Shown here piece by piece: positions 6,639-12,899 of a stretch of 64,000 bases of DNA (position 1 is the stretch's first letter; each line of letters opens with the position of its first letter). The position numbers and the translations under genes were made by a program. The notes under the pieces were generated by a model. It did no database searches. It saw only the letters and a program-made list of their open reading frames with translations, and was not told the DNA's origin. Origin of the DNA: a virus; the IMG/VR virus record IMGVR_UViG_3300005563_000030, positions 1 to 64,000 of that record; one strand, written 5' to 3'.

Positions 6639-9263
6639 ATGACTAAAGAACTATTAGATTATTTTAGTGGTGATGAATTATCGGCCTCAGTATGGTATGG
6701 TAAGTACGCCTTAAAGAATGGTAAGAAAGAAGTAGTGGAACGCACTCCACTAGATATGCACATTAGAATGGCTAAAGAATTAGCTAGAGCAGAACAGAAT
6801 TACAAAGAAAAACCTAAGCCTGAACAGTACGAAGCACTTTCAGCATTTGGTAAAAGTACATTCAATCCTATTCCTGTTGATGTTATCCTTTCTTATCTGG
6901 ACAAATTTAAGTATATCATTCCTCAAGGGTCGATTATGTCGGCACTAGGTAATCACTATAAGTTACAAAGCTTATCCAACTGTTTCGTAGTTGAAGAGCC
7001 TCTTGATTCTTATGGTGGTATATTTAAAACAGACCAAGAAATTGCACAGCTTGAAAAAAGACGAGGGGGAGTTGGAACAACCCTTAACAAACTTAGATAT
7101 GATGATGCTCCTGTGCTTAATGCTGCCGGAACTAGTACTGGCGCACATAGCTTCATGGCTAGGTTTTCCAACACGACTAGAGAAGTTGCTCAAAACGGAA
7201 GACGAGGAGCTTTAATGCTTCTAATGAGCATTCTTCATCCAGATGTTAAGAAGTTTATTGTCAAGAAGAAAGACAGAACACAAGTAACTGGTGCAAACAT
7301 CAGTGTACAAATCGTTGATAGCTTCATGAAAGCCGTAGAAAACAACGAAGACTTTGTGTGTCGCTTTCCTATTGATACTCCACAAGCTTATGTAGATGCT
7401 GCCCAGAATGGCTATCCTCTACAATATGATAGGCTCGAAACATTCAAGGCTGACAATCAAGGTGAGTTTTCGCTCTTGAAAGTAAAGGCTAGAGAAATAT
7501 TTGATCTTATTGTAGAAATGGCTTGGGAGAATGCTGAACCGGGTGTAGCCTATATGGATAGAGTTCATGACTATTCTCCAGAAGGTGTTTATGAACAGTT
7601 TAGAGCTATTGCTTCTAATCCATGTGGTGAACAATGGTTAAACCCTAATGACGCTTGTAGACTTCTTGCAAGTAACTTATATAGCTTTGTTGTAAATCCA
7701 TTTACGAAAGATGCGTATGTAGATTATGACAAAGTATATGAAGTGTTTTATATTCAGCAAAGATTAGCGGACGACATCGTTGATCTAGAAATTGAATATG
7801 TAGACAAAATTATCGCTAAAATCAAAAAAGACCCTGAACCAGATGAAGTAAAAGCTGTGGAGCTTAATCTCTGGGAAAAGGTTAAAAAGACAGCTTCTGC
7901 TTCTCGTAGAACTGGTTGTGGATTTACTGCTCTAGGTGATATGTTAGCGGCATTAGGTCTGAAATATGACTCTAATGAAGCTCTCAAAGTTACTGAGAAA
8001 GTAATGAAAACCAAGATGAAGGCTGAGTTAGATTGTACAATTGACTTAGCTATTTTACGTGGTACATTTACTGGATGGGATGTGAGAAAAGAGTACTTAC
8101 ACAGTAAATATGGTAATTCGTTTCATGGAACTAATAATTTTTATGAAATGTTAGTACTGGAATTTACTGAGCAAGTACATAGAATGTGCAAGTATGGAAG
8201 ACGTAACGTAAGTTGGTCTACTGTAGCCCCTACTGGATCAGTAAGCATTGTTGCTATTCTAACTAAATATTCAAACACCTCTGGTGGCCTTGAGCCTGTA
8301 TTTGCTCCTTATTATTTCAGAAACAAGAAGGTTAACCCTTCTGATAAGGGAGCAAGAGTAGACTTTATAGACCAGAATGGAGATGCTTGGATGACTTATC
8401 CTGTAGTAATGGGTGGATTCAAAGAGTGGTATGATATTAATTATCCTAATGGAGCTCAAATTGAAACTCTATCACAGGATCAATTAGAAGTACTATTTAA
8501 AGAATCTCCTTATTATGGAAGTTGTGCGAGTGATATTTCTTGGGAGAAGAGGGTAGAGATTCAGGCGATAATTCAGCGTTATACAACTAACGCCATTAGT
8601 TCAACTTTAAATTTACCAAAAGATGTCTCAAAAGAAACAGTCTCAAACATCTATTTTAAAGCTTGGAAAGCTGGTCTTAAAGGAGTTACCGTATATCGTG
8701 ATGGTTCACGTAGCGGTGTGCTCGTTACCGCTCCTAGCTCTGGGGACACTGAAATTATTTACCGTGATGCTCCAAAGCGTCCTAAGTCTTTGGACGCAGA
8801 ATGTACTATTACACGTGTAAAGGGTGTACCTTATGCTGTAATAATAGGATTCCTAAATGGTAAACCTTATGAAGTGTTTGCACATAGTGATTCACCAAAC
8901 ATCAAAAATTCCAAAGGACAGATTGTAAAATCTAAGAAAGGCGTTTATGATTATGTTGCTGGTGATGAAAGTATTGCAGAAATCCAGTCAAAAGCTTTAC
9001 ATGCGGATGAGCAAATGCTAACACGTCTTGTCTCTGGTATGATGCGTCATGGAGTTAATCCTAAATTCATTATTGAGCAGATTGACAAATGTGAGCTAGA
9101 AATAGTATCATTTGGATCAGCATTAAAACGTGTATTAAAGAAATACATTCCTGAAAAAGAGCTCTTAGCTCGTTACAAATGCTCTGATTGCGGATCTTCT
9201 AATGTAAGATTTGAGGAAGGATGTGCTAAGTGCCAAGACTGTGGCAGTTCCAAGTGTGGTTAA
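6639..9263 (+). CDS. nrdJ: Adenosylcobalamin-dependent (class II) ribonucleotide reductase
   Basis: An 874-aa enzyme that reduces ribonucleotides to deoxyribonucleotides for phage DNA synthesis, using a B12-derived radical. Visible features are the conserved SNCFVV with redox Cys115, the RRGGVGTTLNKLR loop, and the class II active site SNPCGEQ with N327, C329 and E331. The second redox cysteine is C340. PTGSVSIVA comes later. A C-terminal zinc-ribbon-like region with paired cysteines ends CAKCQDCGSSKCG, as in NrdJ proteins. No separate small subunit is needed for class II enzymes, but cobalamin must come from the host. The gene has its own promoter; an HNH endonuclease gene follows at once. 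Full length, no break seen. Confidence 0.95.
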   Translation: MTKELLDYFSGDELSASVWYGKYALKNGKKEVVERTPLDMHIRMAKELARAEQNYKEKPKPEQYEALSAFGKSTFNPIPVDVILSYLDKFKYIIPQGSIMSALGNHYKLQSLSNCFVVEEPLDSYGGIFKTDQEIAQLEKRRGGVGTTLNKLRYDDAPVLNAAGTSTGAHSFMARFSNTTREVAQNGRRGALMLLMSILHPDVKKFIVKKKDRTQVTGANISVQIVDSFMKAVENNEDFVCRFPIDTPQAYVDAAQNGYPLQYDRLETFKADNQGEFSLLKVKAREIFDLIVEMAWENAEPGVAYMDRVHDYSPEGVYEQFRAIASNPCGEQWLNPNDACRLLASNLYSFVVNPFTKDAYVDYDKVYEVFYIQQRLADDIVDLEIEYVDKIIAKIKKDPEPDEVKAVELNLWEKVKKTASASRRTGCGFTALGDMLAALGLKYDSNEALKVTEKVMKTKMKAELDCTIDLAILRGTFTGWDVRKEYLHSKYGNSFHGTNNFYEMLVLEFTEQVHRMCKYGRRNVSWSTVAPTGSVSIVAILTKYSNTSGGLEPVFAPYYFRNKKVNPSDKGARVDFIDQNGDAWMTYPVVMGGFKEWYDINYPNGAQIETLSQDQLEVLFKESPYYGSCASDISWEKRVEIQAIIQRYTTNAISSTLNLPKDVSKETVSNIYFKAWKAGLKGVTVYRDGSRSGVLVTAPSSGDTEIIYRDAPKRPKSLDAECTITRVKGVPYAVIIGFLNGKPYEVFAHSDSPNIKNSKGQIVKSKKGVYDYVAGDESIAEIQSKALHADEQMLTRLVSGMMRHGVNPKFIIEQIDKCELEIVSFGSALKRVLKKYIPEKELLARYKCSDCGSSNVRFEEGCAKCQDCGSSKCG

Positions 9264-9295
9264 TTTGGAAATGTGAGAATTATAATGTATATTTA
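9264..9295 (+). promoter_or_regulatory. Candidate promoter inside the nrdJ/HNH junction
   Basis: TTTG (9264-9267) is followed after 20 nt by TATATTTA (9288-9295), one base short of TAnnTTTG. A start about 7 nt downstream (near 9302) would make a transcript that lacks the left arm of the hairpin at 9271-9313, leaving the HNH start codon unpaired. Confidence 0.5.
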
Positions 9296-9313
9296 CAGAA
9301 ATAATTCTCACAT
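9271..9313 (+). promoter_or_regulatory. 13-bp hairpin overlapping the HNH gene start codon
   Basis: ATGTGAGAATTAT (9271-9283) is perfectly complementary to ATAATTCTCACAT (9301-9313), with a 17-nt loop. The right arm includes the first two bases of the HNH ATG (9312-9314). No T run follows, so it is unlikely to be a terminator for nrdJ. In read-through mRNA from nrdJ the stem would occlude the start codon. Confidence 0.8.
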
Positions 9314-9839
9314 GGAACAAAGACTCATACCTGAAGTAGGAAAACAATATGGTCAATGGCAAGTAATAAGTGATACAATAAAAAGAAGCACTAACAGAAA
9401 AACATACTGGGAAGTAAGATGCAAATGTGGGAAAGAGACTTTTAGATCGGCAGAAACCCTTATAAAGGGAACAAGTAAATCTTGTAAAAGCTGTTCAAAA
9501 ACAAGTACTTATCACACATTTGCATATTCCTATCTAAAAAGAATAAAAAGTAGAGCAGAAAAGATAAAAGTTGATTTTGATCTCACCGTAGAATACCTAT
9601 GGGACTTATATGAGATGCAAGATGCCGCTTGTGCTCTGTCAGGACTTCACATTAGATTTTCTAATAGTTGGGCTTCTCTCGCTGATCAGACATGTTCACT
9701 TGATCGTATTGATAGCACTAAAGGGTATATTCAAGGGAATGTACAATGGGTACACAAAGATATTAATTTTATGAAGCATACCTTTGGACAAAATTATTTT
9801 ATAGAAATGTGTAAAAAGGTAAGCTCAAAATGTGGATAA
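9312..9839 (+). CDS. Free-standing HNH homing-type endonuclease
   Basis: A 175-aa protein. An N-terminal zinc-finger-like module with C37/C39 and C58/C61 (CKCG...SCKSC) is followed by a helical linker and an HNH domain. The HNH core shows CALSG (C107), then SLDRIDSTKGYIQGNVQWV (129-147) and INFMK, typical of phage homing HNH enzymes. It would nick or cut DNA, usually an intron- or gene-free allele of the neighbouring locus, here nrdJ. The ATG at 9312 is preferred over an in-frame GTG at 9273, because the intervening bases form a regulatory hairpin. It overlaps the next gene by TAATG. Confidence 0.88.
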   Translation: MEQRLIPEVGKQYGQWQVISDTIKRSTNRKTYWEVRCKCGKETFRSAETLIKGTSKSCKSCSKTSTYHTFAYSYLKRIKSRAEKIKVDFDLTVEYLWDLYEMQDAACALSGLHIRFSNSWASLADQTCSLDRIDSTKGYIQGNVQWVHKDINFMKHTFGQNYFIEMCKKVSSKCG

Positions 9840-10297
9840 TGTACAAATTTAGAATTCCAATTGGTGATTGGTCTGATGATGGTCACGGTAAGTATGATGA
9901 TCATCTAATAGAGAGTAATCAACCATTAGAAAGAGTAAGAGAACTCTATTTTCAAGCTTGTGATAAAATAGGCTTTAGTTTAGATGGCTCTTATAAAGAA
10001 AAGAACTTAACTCCATGTGCAGAATATCAAGACTCAAAGTTTTCAGTAGAGACATTAGACGCTCTACTGAACTTTGGAGTAAAGATAGATGAGGAGGCTG
10101 TAGAATATATAAGAGAGCAAGAGTCTACTGATGGACAAGACCTCTTTCTTGATATTCTCCTAGCTTTTATCTGTACACAGGATGAAACTTTAACACTTAA
10201 AAAGATTCCTTCTGAGGAGTTTCCAATGTTTCAATTTTACGGCTTTGATAAGAAGCAAAGACACATTGGTTACTTCGGATATGGATTATTTTGGTAA
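9839..10297 (+). CDS. Hypothetical protein (152 aa)
   Basis: Unrecognised soluble, acidic protein (starts MYKFRIPIGDWSDDGHGKYD; ends QFYGFDKKQRHIGYFGYGLF). No membrane segment or catalytic motif stands out. The start at 9839 gives a TAATG overlap with the HNH gene, the usual junction here. An ATG nine bases earlier is also in frame. Confidence 0.72.
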   Translation: MYKFRIPIGDWSDDGHGKYDDHLIESNQPLERVRELYFQACDKIGFSLDGSYKEKNLTPCAEYQDSKFSVETLDALLNFGVKIDEEAVEYIREQESTDGQDLFLDILLAFICTQDETLTLKKIPSEEFPMFQFYGFDKKQRHIGYFGYGLFW

Positions 10298-10298
10298 T

Positions 10299-10418
10299 AT
10301 GACGCCAGAAACAAAAGAGAAAATACTCACATGGATTGCCTATGCTATTACTGCGGTAGTAGCTGGGGCTATCCTCATGGCAATGAGTAACACATTTCAA
10401 CATTTATTTGACGAATAA
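10299..10418 (+). CDS. Single-span membrane mini-protein (39 aa)
   Basis: Reads MTPETKEKILTWIAYAITAV... and ends at TAA 10416-10418. Residues about 10-29 form one hydrophobic segment (ILTWIAYAITAVVAGAILMA), with a charged N-terminus and a short polar C-terminus. The start is one base after the upstream stop, and its stop overlaps the next ATG (TAATG). This coupling on both sides is the main evidence that it is real. It could act on the host envelope, for example in exclusion or lysis timing; function unknown. Confidence 0.6.
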   Translation: MTPETKEKILTWIAYAITAVVAGAILMAMSNTFQHLFDE

Positions 10419-10621
10419 TGGAATTAAACGAATTAAAAAAGTTCCTGTATAAGGTAAATCCACCTGCTCACTTAGATAGAGTATCGGCAGATGGATTACA
10501 GTATCAAGTGTATAATTACCCCGATAAAATGGTCTTCCTTGTACCATTAAATGAAATAGGTGAAGTAAAGTGGGAGAAGGAAATGCCAGCAAAATTATTA
10601 ATACGTTATATAGTAAAATAA
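10418..10621 (+). CDS. Hypothetical protein (67 aa)
   Basis: Unrecognised small protein (begins MELNELKKFLYKVNPPAHLD), apparently one beta-rich domain, with a basic hydrophobic end (KLLIRYIVK). It is coupled to the upstream mini-protein by TAATG and lies 5 nt before a MazG-like gene. Confidence 0.68.
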   Translation: MELNELKKFLYKVNPPAHLDRVSADGLQYQVYNYPDKMVFLVPLNEIGEVKWEKEMPAKLLIRYIVK

Positions 10622-10626
10622 ATATT

Positions 10627-10983
10627 ATGATAGATGAAATTATTGATCTTGGTGTATTAGACCAAGAAGAAGTTAAGAAATTAAGTGATGCGCTCAATGA
10701 AAATACAGATGAGTTCACTACATTAAAACTTATCGAAGAACTTGCTGAATTGCAGGAGAAATTAATTAAGTTTCACTTGAAGGATGCAAAGCACAAACCA
10801 GAATTCAAAGAAATCTTGGATGAAGTAGGAGACGTAGTGTTACGTACAGCGTTCTTCATTGAACGCCATAGTTCAAAAGATTATGGTTTTGACATTATGG
10901 AGTATTTGGATAAGCGTGTGGAGAAGAAGATAGTAAAGTTAAATGGATATGTAAAAGAAGGTAAATATAAAGGAGGACTTTAA
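10627..10983 (+). CDS. MazG-like nucleotide pyrophosphohydrolase (first copy)
   Basis: A 118-aa all-alpha protein with the MazG/dUTPase-like signature: LIEELAELQEKLIKF followed about 30 residues later by EILDEVGDVVLRTAFF. These are the EExxE and ExxD motifs that bind magnesium in this superfamily. The family hydrolyses NTPs or dNTPs to monophosphate plus pyrophosphate; phage copies may clean the nucleotide pool or lower (p)ppGpp. The ATG at 10627 excludes an upstream in-frame extension that overlaps the previous gene. A second MazG-like gene lies at 11165. Substrate cannot be told from sequence. Confidence 0.75.
   Translation: MIDEIIDLGVLDQEEVKKLSDALNENTDEFTTLKLIEELAELQEKLIKFHLKDAKHKPEFKEILDEVGDVVLRTAFFIERHSSKDYGFDIMEYLDKRVEKKIVKLNGYVKEGKYKGGL
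10969..10976 (+). promoter_or_regulatory. Strong Shine-Dalgarno site for the 10983 gene
   Basis: AAAGGAGG sits 6 nt before the ATG at 10983, inside the end of the MazG-like gene (it also encodes its C-terminal KGG). Such a complete SD is unusual here, because most starts in this window have only an A/T-rich leader. Confidence 0.65.
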
Positions 10984-11168
10984 TGAGTCTTGGTGGTGAA
11001 ATAATGGAAGAATTCTATGAAGACCATATAATCCCTTCTTATAAGAAATTACTAGGAGAATGTAAAAACCTACTTTTAGAGATAAAGGAAGGTCATTATC
11101 CTTCTCTACCAGAAGTTCGTATTGAAAAAACAATAAATAAAATAAAAGAAAAATTAGGAGAAAAATGA
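10983..11168 (+). CDS. Hypothetical helical protein (61 aa)
   Basis: Unrecognised. It is predicted to be mostly helical and charged (MSLGGEIMEEFYEDHIIPSY; ends INKIKEKLGEK), and lies between two MazG-like genes. It starts by TAATG after the first and overlaps the second by 4 nt, so it may be made in step with them. A strong SD precedes it. Confidence 0.68.
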   Translation: MSLGGEIMEEFYEDHIIPSYKKLLGECKNLLLEIKEGHYPSLPEVRIEKTINKIKEKLGEK

Positions 11169-11500
11169 GTATAACACTTTTAGACAATTACCAAAAACTA
11201 GCAACTAAAACTGCTATCTATGGAGAAGGAAACAAGATTAATTATCCTATCCTTGGCTTATTAGGAGAAGCAGGTGAAATCGCCAACAAATACAAAAAAG
11301 TACTTCGTGATGATGCTGGGCTTCTCACTGAAGAAAAGCGAGAAGCTTTATTAGATGAGCTAGGTGATGTATTATGGTACTGTGCTGCACTTGCTAATGA
11401 TCTTGATGCTACTTTAGCTCACGTAGCTACCCGTAATATTGAGAAGTTACGGGCTCGTGCTGAAAGAGGTACAATTCAAGGCTCTGGAGATAACCGATGA
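11165..11500 (+). CDS. MazG-like nucleotide pyrophosphohydrolase (second copy)
   Basis: A 111-aa protein with a clear MazG signature: LLGEAGEIANKYKKVL followed by ALLDELGDVLWYCAALAND. Conserved acidic residues in the two helices match the ExxE...ExxD metal-binding pattern. It is closer to typical bacterial and phage MazG proteins than the copy at 10627, and the two share little sequence, so they probably differ in substrate rather than being a recent duplication. It overlaps both neighbours by 4 nt and has AGGAG before the ATG. Confidence 0.85.
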   Translation: MSITLLDNYQKLATKTAIYGEGNKINYPILGLLGEAGEIANKYKKVLRDDAGLLTEEKREALLDELGDVLWYCAALANDLDATLAHVATRNIEKLRARAERGTIQGSGDNR

Positions 11501-11916
11501 AAATTCTACGAACAGACGAAGAATACCGCGAAAGCATAATGAAGATACTTAGGTCAAAGCCTAAGTATTTTTATTTAAGCACATTTAACATCTTTATAAA
11601 TAACGAAGTGTTAGAGATGTTTGAGCTTATGAAGAAGGTTAAGGATGTTCGTGTAATAGTGGGACTAGTAGATCCTTCTCCTAAGCAACTACTTTTCTTG
11701 AAGAACACATTTGTTAAACATAAGATTCCAGTTAAGCTAGTAACTAACTTTCATATGAAAACTGTAACTTCTGATAAGAAGACGATAGTTGGTGGAAGAA
11801 ATCTTACTAAAAGTAATTGGGTTGATCTTAGTTTTGAAATAGTTGCCCAAGAAAGTGTCGTCAAAATGAAAGACGAGTTTGATAAAATTTATAAAAAACT
11901 TCAAAGTATTTTGTAA
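11497..11916 (+). CDS. Minimal phospholipase-D-superfamily (HKD) protein
   Basis: A 139-aa protein with one perfect HxKxxxxD motif, HMKTVTSD (H86, K88, D93), followed by GGRNLTKSNW. This is the usual continuation in Nuc-type nucleases and other PLD superfamily members. Single-HKD proteins work as dimers; family members cut DNA or RNA without metal, or act on phospholipids. No signal peptide is seen, so a cytoplasmic nuclease is more likely than a lipase. It overlaps the MazG-like gene by 4 nt and is the last gene before the promoter of the AP2-like gene. It could help degrade host DNA or process RNA. Confidence 0.78.
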   Translation: MKILRTDEEYRESIMKILRSKPKYFYLSTFNIFINNEVLEMFELMKKVKDVRVIVGLVDPSPKQLLFLKNTFVKHKIPVKLVTNFHMKTVTSDKKTIVGGRNLTKSNWVDLSFEIVAQESVVKMKDEFDKIYKKLQSIL

Positions 11917-11921
11917 ATTTA

Positions 11922-11952
11922 TTTGGTAGATAACAAAAATTGTCTATCTTTG
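11922..11952 (+). promoter_or_regulatory. Consensus Bacteroidota promoter
   Basis: TTTG (11922-11925), exactly 19 nt, then TATCTTTG (11945-11952): a full match to TTTG-N19-TAnnTTTG. It lies in the only gap between the HKD gene and the 58-aa AP2-like gene, with a leader of about 13 nt. Confidence 0.9.
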
Positions 11953-11971
11953 TGTTGTCAAAATAACAAAT

Positions 11972-12148
11972 ATGAATAAAAAAACAGCAAAGAAAAACGT
12001 TAAGAAAGTAACTTACACACGAATTGGTAAAAACTTATACCGTGACGCAAATGGTTATGTTCGTGCTCGTAAGATGATTGATGGTGTAACTTACACTTGC
12101 TACGTAGGCACAATTAAAGAAGCAAAAGCTTATTTGAATAGTTTATAA
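11972..12148 (+). CDS. AP2-like DNA-binding mini-protein (58 aa)
   Basis: Reads from ATG 11972 to TAA 12146-12148. A very basic N-terminus (MNKKTAKKNVKKV) precedes a pattern of three beta strands and one helix: NLYRDANGYVRARKMIDG, VTYTCYVGTIKEA, then KAYLNSL. This is the layout of AP2-type and related DNA-binding domains (strand, G-x-W/Y-x-AR strand, strand, then a T-x-EEA-like helix). The gene stands alone between a consensus promoter and a strong terminator, so it is made independently and probably abundantly. It could be a regulator or chromatin-like protein. Phage AP2 domains are usually attached to HNH endonucleases; here no nuclease is attached. Confidence 0.72.
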   Translation: MNKKTAKKNVKKVTYTRIGKNLYRDANGYVRARKMIDGVTYTCYVGTIKEAKAYLNSL

Positions 12149-12168
12149 TCGCCATGTTTGATTCCTCC

Positions 12169-12196
12169 AAGTCCTGATTTGCACGTCAGGACTTTT
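12169..12196 (+). terminator. Rho-independent terminator after the AP2-like gene
   Basis: AAGTCCTGA (12169-12177) pairs perfectly with TCAGGACTT (12186-12194) around an 8-nt loop and is followed by a short T run to 12196. It ends the monocistronic AP2-like transcript. The next gene starts at 12209, so it needs read-through or an unseen promoter. Confidence 0.8.
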
Positions 12197-12208
12197 CAAT
12201 TTATACAC

Positions 12209-12568
12209 ATGAATAAAGAACCTTTATATATTTGTCTTCCAGAAGATGGTAAAAAACTGACTATTATTCCAAAGTCAGAAGTCGAGAAAAATATAAGAAG
12301 CATGGAAGAAGACTTTGATAATGATATTTCATATACTGTTCTTGGAAGCGTAAAAGCCGCATACAAGGGCATTCCTTTTCTATTATCTTACAAGCTTGCA
12401 GATAAAGAAAATAAAACTACTAGTACAACAATGTACGATGTAATATACGCTGAAAGTGGCGCAGAAGCGCATAGCCTTCTATTAGGAAAAAAAAGACTGA
12501 AAGATTACATTATTAATATAACAAATACCTTAGACCTTAGAAAACTTATTGCAGATTACTATGAGTAA
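12209..12568 (+). CDS. Hypothetical protein (119 aa)
   Basis: Unrecognised. It starts MNKEPLYICLPEDGKKLTII and appears to be a mixed alpha/beta soluble protein with a helical C-terminus (LDLRKLIADYYE). The ATG at 12209 is chosen because an in-frame upstream TTG would place the start inside the terminator hairpin. It overlaps the following gene by 8 nt. Confidence 0.7.
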   Translation: MNKEPLYICLPEDGKKLTIIPKSEVEKNIRSMEEDFDNDISYTVLGSVKAAYKGIPFLLSYKLADKENKTTSTTMYDVIYAESGAEAHSLLLGKKRLKDYIINITNTLDLRKLIADYYE

Positions 12569-12899
12569 TAAAGTAAAAGAAGTATTAAAGAAATTCTATA
12601 TTGAACATCATATGGATAGCAAATGGTATAAGCCAAATGAGCCAATAGATGATGCCGATTTAAAAGAATTTCTTAGAGACGCAGATGTAGTTAATAGGAA
12701 AGAAGAAGGTGGCTCCCGATGGTGGAATAATGAAGTTATTGTAGCTAAGATTGGTGATAGGTATTTTGAGTATGCTGATGCCTATACTACTGGGGATATG
12801 TCTCCAGAAGAAGCTGGATGGGAATTCGATTGGAGTACTGTTGATGAAGTAGAGCCTTACAAAGAAATAATAACTGTAACGAAGTACAGACGTAAATGA
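12561..12899 (+). CDS. Hypothetical protein (112 aa)
   Basis: Unrecognised, acidic, aromatic-rich soluble protein (contains GGSRWWNNEVIVAKIGDRYF). It has no known catalytic motif. The ATG at 12561 overlaps the upstream stop. Its own TGA overlaps the thyX ATG (ATGA), so it is probably co-translated with thyX. Confidence 0.7.
   Translation: MSNKVKEVLKKFYIEHHMDSKWYKPNEPIDDADLKEFLRDADVVNRKEEGGSRWWNNEVIVAKIGDRYFEYADAYTTGDMSPEEAGWEFDWSTVDEVEPYKEIITVTKYRRK

Noticed and set aside
9273-9311. GTG at 9273 as start of the HNH gene
   Set aside because: The extra 13 residues would be encoded by a perfect hairpin, and they are unlike the N-termini of HNH proteins. ATG at 9312 is simpler.
12150-12200. Possible tRNA fragment next to the AP2-like gene (GTTTGATTCCTCC)
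   Set aside because: No acceptor stem, anticodon arm or CCA context could be folded; the stem present is a plain terminator. No tRNA was recognised anywhere in the window.
12158-12208. Extended start (TTG at 12158) for the 119-aa gene
   Set aside because: The extension is encoded by the terminator hairpin at 12169-12196; the ATG at 12209 directly follows it.
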